Positions 25,187-33,972 of a stretch of 37,551 bases of DNA are shown one piece after another. Below the pieces are notes generated by a model that saw only the letters and a program-made list of their open reading frames with translations, ran no database searches and was not told where the DNA came from. The position numbers and the translations under genes were made by a program. The stretch's first letter is position 1. Every line of letters starts with the position of its first letter. Origin of the DNA: Chloroflexota bacterium (GTDB lineage: Bacteria > Chloroflexota > Anaerolineae > Anaerolineales > RBG-16-64-43); contig JAPLGX010000171.1 of the NCBI GenBank assembly GCA_026389925.1, forward strand, positions 1 through 37,551, written 5' to 3'.

Positions 25187-27502
25187 CTACTCCGCCGGGG
25201 CGGCAAAGTAGGCCACGGCGCGCGTTCCGTCCATGGCCAGGGTGAGCGTGCACCCCGGCCTCTCGCTCGGGATGTGAATCACGCGTACGCACTCCGCCAT
25301 CGCCTGGCGGTCGGGCATCAGCTCGGACAGGCAATTCGCAGCCTGCTCCAGGAATGCTTCGTTGAGCCAATCGCCTTCGTTCGAGGTGGAGATGGCCAGC
25401 GGGTAGATCTGCGCCTCGAACAGATCCTGAAAGAAGTGCGTCCCAAACGAGGGGTCGGGGCGCGCGCCCTCCGGGCCGAGGCCAAGTTCGACCAGTGCGC
25501 TGGCGTTGTAGATCTCGGCGTAGCCGACGGGCACACCGAGGCGCGAGTTGGAGGAGCCCCAGCGTCCGGGCCCCAATAGGATGAAGCGCGTTCCCGCCAG
25601 GCGCGCATTGAGTTGGCCGACGAGGCGGGCCACCTCGGCGCGCGTGCCGTCCCCGCGGATGGCCTGATAGGCCTCGGGGGCGACATACACGAGATACTCC
25701 ACCTGGTCCACATAGCCGCGCGGAATCATGCGCGTGGCACGGAACAGCATATGCTCGTCGCCCAAGCCCTCCGGAACGGCGACCGCTCCACCCGCGCGCA
25801 GGTTGCTCTGCGGGCGGCACTGCAGGAGGTGCAGCCCAAAGCCCTCTGCCCCTCGCCCAAGTTGAGTGACGGCGAATTCCACGTCCACCGGCCCGCCAAG
25901 CGTGCGCGCGAGCGTGGTCAACACATCCTTGATCAATGCCACGAAGGACGTCCGCCCGATCAGATTGTCGAAGGTGAGTACCAGGTTGCGCGAAGTGACC
26001 TCCGGCCCGAGCGAGAAAAGCGGCAGGATGGCATCCCCGCTGTCAAGCGAGGCGACCCAGGCCAGACCGGGGTAGTCTACGTCGAGCACTTCCGCCACCG
26101 GCCGCGTGGCAAATGCATTCATGGCGAGGTCGATGAGATCCACCGACGCCTGGCTGTAGCGGCGGATGGCGCCCAGCGAGGTTTCCGGGCGCAGGCGCGG
26201 ATGGCTGAGCATGATCAAGCGCGGGTAGTCCTCGCCCACGCGTTCCACGGCGCGCGTGCCCAGCCCGAGCACGAGGCGCACAAAACCCTCTTCCGGCCGC
26301 ATCTGAGAATCCCACACGATCGGGCTGGTGCTGAAGGCCACGCCCGCCAGAGCCGGGAAGAGCAGCTCGCGGTAGCGCTCGCCTTGCACCTCCTGCAAGA
26401 GGATCGCCATGCGCTCGTCATAATCCAAGAGGCCCATGCGCCGCCGGTAGATGAGGACATCCGGGTTGTAGACGCTGGCGTAGATACGGCGGATGGCCGC
26501 GATCAGCGCCTCGAGATTCTCGTCAAGGGTGCCCTGATTGGCGCAGAACAAGCTGGCATACTTGCCGGCAAACGAGGTGCCGAATGAGTCCTCCAGCAGG
26601 CTCGAGGAGCGGACGATGATCGGCACCTGGCCCAGCTCGGCCAGGATCGCGCGCAACCCCTCGCGCGCGGCCTCCGGGAAGCGCCCCTGGTTGTAGGCGG
26701 TGACGATGGCCGGGTAGTCATCGGCAATCTGCTCGGACGTCTTGTACTTCTGGTTGAGGTACTCCAGCCCGTTGAGCGCCAGGAAATCGTAGAACACGTC
26801 CGCGCACACGAAATACGACTGCGGCAGGCGCAGGCGCGGTGCGAGGTGCGGCGCCGCCCCCTGCAGGATCTTCCAGCCCAGCAGCAGGCCGCCGGCCTTG
26901 CCGCCGATCTTGCCCGTGCCCACCGAGCGGGCTTGGATCGAGGCAAAGTCGCCGGCGCTGAACCACTGTTTGGCCACGCGCACAAAGCTGAGCTGATCGC
27001 TGACCATGGTCTTGGTCAGCACCACACACATTTCTTCCAGATGATGCGCCACGCGCTCACGCTCATCCGGTGGCATTTTCTCGTACTCGGCCATCTGCTG
27101 CAGCAACAACTCGCGCGGCGCCAGCTCCGGGTTGAAGCCTAGCCCGCCCCCCGGCGCGCGCCCGAGGCGTTCGCCCAGCACGGATTCCACAATGCCGGTG
27201 AACAGCTCGAGCGGCAGGTTGTAAGCGAAGTAGAAATCGGTCAGGTGATCGCGGATCAGGCGCAGCCTCTCCTCCCACTGCGCCGGATTCTCTTCTACCA
27301 GTGGATCGGTCAGGTCCTCGCGGTGCTGGGAGGTGATAGCCTTTTCGTGCGCCTCGCGCTCGAAGAGGTTGGGCGAGATGACCCCGCGCCGGTACAGTTC
27401 ATCGCGCATGCGCCGGCGGATGGTGGCGGCCAGAATCGGATACTGCGCGATGTGCAGAGTGATGGTAAGGATCTTGGGCGTCTCGCGCGGCAGGTCGGGC
27501 AT
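25187..27502 (-). CDS. PEP/pyruvate-binding (PPDK_N-like) domain protein
   Basis: SVGTGKIGGKAGGLLLG, VPIIVRSSSLLEDSFGTSFAGKYASLF. Confidence 0.82.
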   Translation of the reverse strand: MPDLPRETPKILTITLHIAQYPILAATIRRRMRDELYRRGVISPNLFEREAHEKAITSQHREDLTDPLVEENPAQWEERLRLIRDHLTDFYFAYNLPLELFTGIVESVLGERLGRAPGGGLGFNPELAPRELLLQQMAEYEKMPPDERERVAHHLEEMCVVLTKTMVSDQLSFVRVAKQWFSAGDFASIQARSVGTGKIGGKAGGLLLGWKILQGAAPHLAPRLRLPQSYFVCADVFYDFLALNGLEYLNQKYKTSEQIADDYPAIVTAYNQGRFPEAAREGLRAILAELGQVPIIVRSSSLLEDSFGTSFAGKYASLFCANQGTLDENLEALIAAIRRIYASVYNPDVLIYRRRMGLLDYDERMAILLQEVQGERYRELLFPALAGVAFSTSPIVWDSQMRPEEGFVRLVLGLGTRAVERVGEDYPRLIMLSHPRLRPETSLGAIRRYSQASVDLIDLAMNAFATRPVAEVLDVDYPGLAWVASLDSGDAILPLFSLGPEVTSRNLVLTFDNLIGRTSFVALIKDVLTTLARTLGGPVDVEFAVTQLGRGAEGFGLHLLQCRPQSNLRAGGAVAVPEGLGDEHMLFRATRMIPRGYVDQVEYLVYVAPEAYQAIRGDGTRAEVARLVGQLNARLAGTRFILLGPGRWGSSNSRLGVPVGYAEIYNASALVELGLGPEGARPDPSFGTHFFQDLFEAQIYPLAISTSNEGDWLNEAFLEQAANCLSELMPDRQAMAECVRVIHIPSERPGCTLTLAMDGTRAVAYFAAPAE

Positions 27503-27508
27503 GGCTTC

Positions 27509-27514
27509 ATTCTA
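27509..27514 (-). promoter_or_regulatory. -10 box TAGAAT 6 nt upstream of ATG, candidate leaderless promoter
   Basis: Minus strand TAGAAT-gaagcc-ATG(27502); no Shine-Dalgarno. Confidence 0.5.
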
Positions 27515-27530
27515 ATTCGGGCGAGGGGGA

Positions 27531-27564
27531 TCACACAGGGGCGGGTGGCCCCGCCCCTGTGTGA
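27531..27564 (-). terminator. 15-bp perfect stem downstream of gdhA
   Basis: TCACACAGGGGCGGG-tggc-CCCGCCCCTGTGTGA between gdhA and the downstream gene. Confidence 0.65.
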
Positions 27565-27579
27565 CACCGGACGCCGAGC

Positions 27580-28866
27580 CTACACCCAGCCGCGCAGCTT
27601 CATGGCCTTGACCACCTTATCGATGGCCACCAGGTAAGCCGCATCGCGCGTATACACCTTGCGCTCGGTCGACATATGCAGCACGCCGTGGAAGGCCTCG
27701 GTCATCTTCTGATCAAGCTTGGCCAGCACCTCATCCTTCGGCCAGTAGAAGTTCATGTCGTTCTGGACCGATTCGAAGTAAGAGGTGGTGACACCGCCGG
27801 CGTTGCACAGGAAATCCGGGATGAGGAAGATGTTGCGCTTGCGGATGACCTCATCCCCTTCCAGCGAGGTGGGGCCGTTGGCCCCCTCGGCGATGAGGCG
27901 CACGCGCTTGTGCATCTTGGGCGCTGTCTCGCCGGTGATCTGGCCCTCGATGGCCGCGGGGATGATGACGTCGGCTTCCTTGGTGATCCACGCGCCGCCG
28001 TCTTCGATCACGTAGCCGGCCGCCTTGGCCTTGGCCTTATCCACCGTGCCATACTGGTCGGTGATGCTCTGCAAGAAGCGCGCATCCACACCGCTGGGGT
28101 GCGAGAACGTGTAGGTCTTCTTGTCGCCGCCGTCGTAGCACGAGACACAGGTCACTTTGCCGCCGAGCATCTCCTTGAAGCCGATGGCCGCGTACTGGGC
28201 CACGTTGCCGAAGCCCTGGATGGCGGCCACGCTGGCCTTGGGGTCCATGCCCAGGTGCTTCATCGCTTCGCGCACGACATAGATCACGCCGTAACCAGTG
28301 GCTTCGGTGCGGCCGAGCGACCCGCCGCCGCCCACCGGTTTGCCGGTGAAAACGCCCGGCGTGTACTGGCCCACCAGGCGCGAGTACTCATCCATCATCC
28401 AGGCCATCATCTGCGGCGTGGTGCCCACGTCCGGCGCGGGCACGTCCTGGCGCGGGCCGATGTTGCGCCACATCACGTTGACCCAGCCGCGGCACAGGCG
28501 TTCCTTCTCAGCGTCGGAGAGCGAGGCCGGGTTGACGATGATGCCGCCCTTGCCGCCACCCAGCGGGATGTCGGCCACGGCGCACTTCCAGGTCATCCAG
28601 GTGGCCAGCGCACGCACCGTGTCGAGGGTCTCGTTCGGGTGGAAGCGGATGCCGCCCTTATACGGGCCACGCGCATCGTTGTGCTGCACGCGGAAGCCGT
28701 TGAAGACCTGCAGGCGCCCGTCGTCCATGCGCACCGGAATGCGGAATTGGAATTCGCGCTGCGGCCAGCGCAAAATGGCGCGCACGTCCTCCGCCAGGCC
28801 GAGGAGTTCCGCGCCTCGGTCGAATTGAGCTTGAGCGAGCACAAAGGGATTATTCGAATTGTCCAT
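27580..28866 (-). CDS. gdhA: Glu/Leu/Phe/Val dehydrogenase (glutamate dehydrogenase)
   Basis: GPYKGGIRFHP, PLGGGKGGI, PAPDVGT, GFGNVAQYAA, GANGPTSLEGDE; aaaagga upstream of the ATG. Confidence 0.93.
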   Translation of the reverse strand: MDNSNNPFVLAQAQFDRGAELLGLAEDVRAILRWPQREFQFRIPVRMDDGRLQVFNGFRVQHNDARGPYKGGIRFHPNETLDTVRALATWMTWKCAVADIPLGGGKGGIIVNPASLSDAEKERLCRGWVNVMWRNIGPRQDVPAPDVGTTPQMMAWMMDEYSRLVGQYTPGVFTGKPVGGGGSLGRTEATGYGVIYVVREAMKHLGMDPKASVAAIQGFGNVAQYAAIGFKEMLGGKVTCVSCYDGGDKKTYTFSHPSGVDARFLQSITDQYGTVDKAKAKAAGYVIEDGGAWITKEADVIIPAAIEGQITGETAPKMHKRVRLIAEGANGPTSLEGDEVIRKRNIFLIPDFLCNAGGVTTSYFESVQNDMNFYWPKDEVLAKLDQKMTEAFHGVLHMSTERKVYTRDAAYLVAIDKVVKAMKLRGWV

Positions 28867-28967
28867 CAGGATTGCGTCCTTTTCTTGCCTAAGTTCGGCT
28901 CTCTCCGAGAGATGCCGCCGGGGTGTATTGCACCCCAGTGATGAATGGCATCGAGTCGCGGGAGAAT

Positions 28968-30437
28968 CTACCCGTCTTTTCCGGGTGACAGGTGTTCCTC
29001 GAGCAAGGCCTGCACCAGGCGCGGGTCGGCGCGTCCGCGGCTGGCCTTCATCACTTGGCCGACCAACCACTGCATCACGCTGAGTTTCCCCGCGCGCACC
29101 TGGTTCGCCTGGGCTGCGTTCTCGCGCACCACGCGCTCAACCAGTTCGCGCAATGCCGCGGCATCCCCGATGCGTTCGAGCCCGCGCTCGCGCACGATGG
29201 CCTCCGGCGTGTGCCCGCCGCGCAACATTTCTTCGAGCACGGCCTTGCCGCTGGCGCCGGTGATCTCGCCCGTGGCGACGCGCTCCACCAAGTCGGCGAA
29301 GTCGGCGGGCGCGAGCGCCGGCTGGCCGTGGGCATCAACCAGCGGGCGGCCGAGGGCGTTGAGCGTGCCGAACAGGTCACTGGTGAGCCAGGCCGACAGC
29401 CGGCGCGGCGCGAGCCCGGGGCGGGCGCGCGCGCTGGCCTCGAAGAAATCCGCCGTGGCGCGGTCTTCCACGATCACCTCGGCCTCCGCGGCACCCAACT
29501 GGTACTCGGCCATCAATCGCTCGCGGCGTGCATCGGGAAGTTCGGGCAGCGCCGCGCGCACCCGCGCAAGCCAATCGGCTTCGATATGCAGCGGAGGCAG
29601 GTCCGGCTCGGGGAAGTAACGGTAATCATGCGCTTCCTCTTTGCTGCGCTGGCTGATGGTCTCGCCGCGCGTTTCATCCCAGCCCAGCGTTTCCTGAATC
29701 ACGCGTTCGCCGCGTGCGAGCAGTTCGCTTTGGCGCTGCACCTCGAAGTCGATCGCGCGCACCAGAGCCCGGAAACTGTTCAGGTTCTTAATCTCCACCC
29801 GTGTGCCCAGCTCGCGGCTGCCCGCGGGGCGGATGGAGACGTTGGCCTCGAAACGGATCACCCCCTTCTCCATGTCGCCGCTGTTCACCTCCAGGTAGCG
29901 TAGCAGGCGGCGCATAGCCGTGGTATAGGCCTTCGCCTCTTCGACTGAGAACAGGTCGGGCTCCGAGACGATTTCCAGCAGCGGCACGCCGGCGCGGTTG
30001 AAATCGACGAGCGAGGCCGGCGGCTGGCCCTCGGCGTGGGTCAGCTTGCCGGTATCCTCCTCGAGGTGCACTCGCCGCAGGCGCACGGTGCGCGCGCCGG
30101 CCAGGGTGATGATACGCAGCGCGCCGCCGCTCGCGAGCGGCGTTTCGTATTGCGAGATCTGGTATCCCTTGGGCAGGTCGGGGTAGAAGTAGTTCTTGCG
30201 GGCGAAGATGCTGGCAGGCAGCACCTCGCAGCCGAGGGCGAGGGCCACGCGCAGCGCCAGCTCCACTGCGCGCTCGTTGACCACCGGCAGTGTGCCCGGG
30301 TAACCCAGGCAGATCGGGCACACGGCGGTATTGGGCGCGGCCTGGGTGGTATCCACGCGGCGGCATCCACAGAACATCTTGGTCTGTGTTTGCAGCTCAG
30401 CGTGAATTTCTAGTCCAATGACCGGCTCGTATGGCAT
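28968..30437 (-). CDS. gatB: Asp-tRNA(Asn)/Glu-tRNA(Gln) amidotransferase subunit B
   Basis: YEPVIGLEIHAELQTQTKMFCGC, YFYPDLPKGYQISQYE, DFNRAGVPLLEIVSEPD. Confidence 0.97.
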   Translation of the reverse strand: MPYEPVIGLEIHAELQTQTKMFCGCRRVDTTQAAPNTAVCPICLGYPGTLPVVNERAVELALRVALALGCEVLPASIFARKNYFYPDLPKGYQISQYETPLASGGALRIITLAGARTVRLRRVHLEEDTGKLTHAEGQPPASLVDFNRAGVPLLEIVSEPDLFSVEEAKAYTTAMRRLLRYLEVNSGDMEKGVIRFEANVSIRPAGSRELGTRVEIKNLNSFRALVRAIDFEVQRQSELLARGERVIQETLGWDETRGETISQRSKEEAHDYRYFPEPDLPPLHIEADWLARVRAALPELPDARRERLMAEYQLGAAEAEVIVEDRATADFFEASARARPGLAPRRLSAWLTSDLFGTLNALGRPLVDAHGQPALAPADFADLVERVATGEITGASGKAVLEEMLRGGHTPEAIVRERGLERIGDAAALRELVERVVRENAAQANQVRAGKLSVMQWLVGQVMKASRGRADPRLVQALLEEHLSPGKDG

Positions 30438-30480
30438 GCGGGCGAGTGTCCTTGGTGAGCAAGAGTCCCGTGTATTCGGG

Positions 30481-32505
30481 TTACGGGCGCGAGACCTTGA
30501 AGTTGTCGAAGAGGATGTCGGTGCCGGCTTCGTCAAACGTGCCGGCAATCAGCCCCACATCGCCGCTGGGCAGCGTGCTATCCTCGGCCTCCGCCACCAA
30601 TTCGTCGTTCACATACAGGCGCAGCGTGGGTCCAATGCACTCGGCGCGGATGCGATTCGTTGCTTCACCCTGGGCAATCGCATCGCTCGGTTGATACTGG
30701 TCGCTCGACAGCCCTACCCACTCACCGGCGCGATACATGGCGATGATCGCGTAACCGTCGCTGCTGATCTCGAACAGGTAGTAGTTCTGGTTGTCCTGGT
30801 AGCGGCACAACACGCCGAAGTCGTTGTCTTGCGGTCCGCCGAGTGTGGTGGCCTCAACCTCCATGATCGCATCTACAACGTCCAGGCCTGGTTGCCCCCA
30901 GACATCCAACTGCGAGTCATTGACCCAGATGCGATAGCCGCCCTGCGCGTAGTCGGTGATGACCGTCTCGTCCGAACGGCGAGGCCATCCGGAGAAAGGG
31001 TCGGAGAAATCGTCGGCGAAGAGAACCTTGCCGGAGGCTGAGCCAGGCCCGCCCGGAACGCGCACCTGGAAGTTGTCGAAAGCAACCCTTAGCCCGCCTT
31101 CTTCCCAGGTGCCGGCGATCAAACCGGTACTGCCTTCGGTCAGGTCCGCATCGGTGGCCTCACCCAGCACCACGCCATCGGCCATAAGCGTCAGGCGGTC
31201 ACCAATGCAGGCGGCGCTGAGCGTCGCATCGCTGCCCGACGGCACGTCAGTCGACTGGGTCCAATCCAGAATCATCACTGTTTCGTCATCAGTGCTTTTC
31301 CAGATGGAGAAGTATCTGTCCTCGCTGATCTCCAGCGCGTAGAAGTTGCGGCTGTCCTGGTAGCGGCATAGCAGTCCGAAGTCGCTATCCCCCGTGGAGG
31401 TGAGTACACGCACATTGACCGAAACGATCACATCGGGCGGCATGTCGGCCGGCGCCGCCGCCCAACTCAGATACTTATCGGGGGTCACATCGATCTGGTA
31501 CGCGCCCCCGGAATACCCGCGCTGGATTCCTTCTGTGCTGTCTTCTGGCCACCCGCTGCTGGCGCGCGAGAAGTCGTCGGCGAAAACGACATCGCCCGAG
31601 GTCGGCGCGCGCGCCGGTTCACTGGGCGCCTCGACGATCATCACCCGGCCCTCGGCTGCGGCGTTGATCAGCGGCATGGCCAGTTTCACGGGGCGCAGCG
31701 CATTGATGAACCCGCCGGTCGGAATGCAAGTGTCGTTTTCGTCGACACGCCCATCGCGGTTGGTGTCGGCCAGCGGCCGGCAATCGACGATGTCCGCATC
31801 GCCGCCCGAGCCCACCTGGGTGGGGATGCCGATCAGTTCGCCCTGGCCGTTGAGCGCCATGCCGCCGCTGTTGCCGCCGGCGATCGTCGCGGAGGTCTTG
31901 ATGAAGGCGCGCTTGCCGACGTTGCTCTCGGCCGTGAATCCGCTCACCTCACCCGAGGTGAGCGTGATCGTCTCGCCGCCGATGCCCGGGTAACCGAGAA
32001 TCGTGACCGCATCGCCCAGCTTCAGGCTGTCGGAATCGCCGAGCGGCACGACCGGCAAGTTGAGCGAACTGCGTTCGATCAGGTTGCCGTCGAGATCGCT
32101 CACCACGCGGATGACCGCAATATCCAGATCGGCATCGGCCTGCATCACTCCGGCCAGGTAGGTCGGCTCGGGCGGCTCATCCGGCTTGAGGGTGAGCGCC
32201 ACCACCAGCCCGCCGAGCGGAAAGTTCTTGGGCGCCAGCACGACGTGCGCATTGGTCAGGATGAGCCCATCGGAGGAGATGATCGAACCCGAGCCGCGCC
32301 AGGCTGAGTTACCGTCACGGTCCACCGCGATGATTTCGACCACCGCCGGATAAGGCACCTCCTCCGCCGCGTGCGAGGCGGCGGGGGCCTGGCCGGCCAG
32401 CCGCACCGGAGTTGACGCCGAGGGAGTCGGCGGCGTGCCCAGATTGCAGCCCAGCACCACTAAGATGGCCACGCCCAGCGTGGCGAGTTTCAGCCGTGGT
32501 GACAT
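30481..32505 (-). CDS. Trypsin-like (HtrA-type) serine protease lipoprotein with EF-hand-like insertion and two tandem C-terminal beta domains
   Basis: Lipobox VLGC; triad contexts LTNAHVV, DADLDIAVIRV, IAGGNSGGMAL; DTNRDGRVDENDTC; two homologous blocks FADDFS..LCRYQD..ACIG/ECIG..FDNF. Confidence 0.88.
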   Translation of the reverse strand: MSPRLKLATLGVAILVVLGCNLGTPPTPSASTPVRLAGQAPAASHAAEEVPYPAVVEIIAVDRDGNSAWRGSGSIISSDGLILTNAHVVLAPKNFPLGGLVVALTLKPDEPPEPTYLAGVMQADADLDIAVIRVVSDLDGNLIERSSLNLPVVPLGDSDSLKLGDAVTILGYPGIGGETITLTSGEVSGFTAESNVGKRAFIKTSATIAGGNSGGMALNGQGELIGIPTQVGSGGDADIVDCRPLADTNRDGRVDENDTCIPTGGFINALRPVKLAMPLINAAAEGRVMIVEAPSEPARAPTSGDVVFADDFSRASSGWPEDSTEGIQRGYSGGAYQIDVTPDKYLSWAAAPADMPPDVIVSVNVRVLTSTGDSDFGLLCRYQDSRNFYALEISEDRYFSIWKSTDDETVMILDWTQSTDVPSGSDATLSAACIGDRLTLMADGVVLGEATDADLTEGSTGLIAGTWEEGGLRVAFDNFQVRVPGGPGSASGKVLFADDFSDPFSGWPRRSDETVITDYAQGGYRIWVNDSQLDVWGQPGLDVVDAIMEVEATTLGGPQDNDFGVLCRYQDNQNYYLFEISSDGYAIIAMYRAGEWVGLSSDQYQPSDAIAQGEATNRIRAECIGPTLRLYVNDELVAEAEDSTLPSGDVGLIAGTFDEAGTDILFDNFKVSRP
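30484..31035 (-). repeat. Second copy of tandem C-terminal domain in the protease (boundaries approximate)
   Basis: VLFADDFSDPFSGWP...DFGVLCRYQDNQNYYLFEIS...ECIGPTLRLYVND...VGLIAGTFDEAGTDILFDNFKV. Confidence 0.75.
31060..31600 (-). repeat. First copy of tandem C-terminal domain in the protease (boundaries approximate)
   Basis: VVFADDFSRASSGWP...DFGLLCRYQDSRNFYALEIS...ACIGDRLTLMADG...TGLIAGTWEEGGLRVAFDNFQV. Confidence 0.75.
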
Positions 32506-32525
32506 TCGTCCCTCCACCTCGACCC

Positions 32526-33686
32526 TTATCCGTGACGGCGCAGGAAGCGTTCCATACGGTTGAGCGCTTCTTCTATTTGTTCATAGGCTGTGGCATACGA
32601 GCAGCGCACGAAGCCGGCTCCGGCCGCACCAAACGCCGCCCCCGGCACCACCGCCACGCGTTCCTCTTCCAGCAGCCGCTCGGCGAATTGCGTGTCGTCC
32701 ATGCCGCTGCGCTCGACCGAGGGGAAGGCATAGAAGGCGCCGCGCGGCTCGAAGCACGTGAGGCCCAGGCGATTGAGCCCCCCGACAATCAATTGCCTGC
32801 GCCGGTCGTACTCGCTGACCATCTTCTCGACGAACGCTTCGCCCTCCGCCAGCGCCGTGACCGCCGCCACCTGGGCCGTGGTAGGCGCCGACATGATGGT
32901 GTACTGATGGACCTTGCGCATCGCCGCCAGCAATTCGGCCGGCGCGGCGGCATAGCCGATGCGCCAGCCGGTCATGGCGTAGGCCTTGGAGAACCCGCCC
33001 AGGGTGATGGTGCGCTCGCGCATGCGCGGTAGCGAGGCAAAGCACACATGCTCCACGCCGTACACCAGGCGGTCGTAGATCTCATCCGAAATTACAAGGA
33101 TATCTCGCCGCTCGGCCAGATCGGCCACGTGCTCGAGCGCGGCGCGGCTCATCACCGCGCCGGTGGGATTGTTGGGGTAGCCGATCAGGACGGCCTTCGT
33201 GCGCGGTGTGATCGCCCGCTCGATGTCTTCCGCCGTCACCTGGAAGGAATCCTCGACGCGCGTGGCCAGGTACACCGGCACGCCGCCGGCCAGCGTCACC
33301 TCCGGGCCGTAGGCGACGAAACACGGCTGCGGCACGATCACTTCGTCGCCCGCGTCCAGGACCGCCACCAGCGCCAGGTAAAGCGCCTCCGAAACCCCCA
33401 CGGTGATGATGATTTCATCCGCCGGGTTGAAGCGCAGCGCATAACGGCGCATCAGGTGGTCGCATAACGCCTGGCGCAGTTCGAGAATTCCCGAGTTGGA
33501 GGTGTAGTGGGTCTCGCCGCGGCGCAGCGAGGCGATGCCGGCCTCGAGCACCGGCTCAGGCGTCACAAAATCCGGCTCGCCGATGCCCAGCGAGATGACA
33601 TCTTTCATCGTGGCGGCAATATCAAAAAAGCGCCGTATGCCTGAAGGAGGAATGCGGCCAATGCGCTTGGCAACCTCAGGCGACAT
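32526..33686 (-). CDS. PLP-dependent class I/II aminotransferase
   Basis: ISLGIGEPDFVTPEP, IGYPNNPTGAVMS, ISDEIYDRLVY, GGFSKAYAMTGWRIGYA. Confidence 0.93.
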   Translation of the reverse strand: MSPEVAKRIGRIPPSGIRRFFDIAATMKDVISLGIGEPDFVTPEPVLEAGIASLRRGETHYTSNSGILELRQALCDHLMRRYALRFNPADEIIITVGVSEALYLALVAVLDAGDEVIVPQPCFVAYGPEVTLAGGVPVYLATRVEDSFQVTAEDIERAITPRTKAVLIGYPNNPTGAVMSRAALEHVADLAERRDILVISDEIYDRLVYGVEHVCFASLPRMRERTITLGGFSKAYAMTGWRIGYAAAPAELLAAMRKVHQYTIMSAPTTAQVAAVTALAEGEAFVEKMVSEYDRRRQLIVGGLNRLGLTCFEPRGAFYAFPSVERSGMDDTQFAERLLEEERVAVVPGAAFGAAGAGFVRCSYATAYEQIEEALNRMERFLRRHG

Positions 33687-33710
33687 GCAGCCTCCTGATC
33701 TGTGGTCGGC

Positions 33711-33962
33711 TCACGGCGAGGCCGGCGGGCTGCCCTTGTCCGCCGCAGATTCCAGCGGGTGCACCCGCCACTCGTCGGACAGCTCGACATAGAGCAGCTC
33801 AAAGCGCGCGCCCGCCGCGGTGCGCACGCGGAACTTCGTGCCGCCCGGAATGCGCCACTGCGCCTCCACCGCGGCCACCTCGTAGCGCATGCCTTGCCAG
33901 GTGAGCGCGTGCGGTCGCTCGGCGTAGGTGTACCCGGAGTGACACTCGACCCGTTCGCCCAT
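33711..33962 (-). CDS. Small hypothetical protein (83 aa)
   Basis: ORF fitted tightly between nucleotidyltransferase and aminotransferase genes on the same strand; MRYEVAAVEAQWRIPGGTKFRVRTAAGARFELLY. Confidence 0.6.
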   Translation of the reverse strand: MGERVECHSGYTYAERPHALTWQGMRYEVAAVEAQWRIPGGTKFRVRTAAGARFELLYVELSDEWRVHPLESAADKGSPPASP

Positions 33963-33972
33963 CGATCACGGG

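Noticed and set aside
24221-25579. 452-aa + strand ORF antisense to dnaN and the PEP-binding gene
   Set aside because: Spans two genuine minus-strand genes and their intergenic promoter; composition typical of antisense frames.
24888-25820. 310-aa minus-strand ORF overlapping dnaN start
   Set aside because: Out-of-frame with both well-supported flanking genes; RG/PR-rich shadow translation.
27676-28941. 421-aa + strand ORF antisense to gdhA
   Set aside because: Mirror-frame ORF of a high-GC gene; no recognisable motif, and the opposite strand encodes clear glutamate dehydrogenase.
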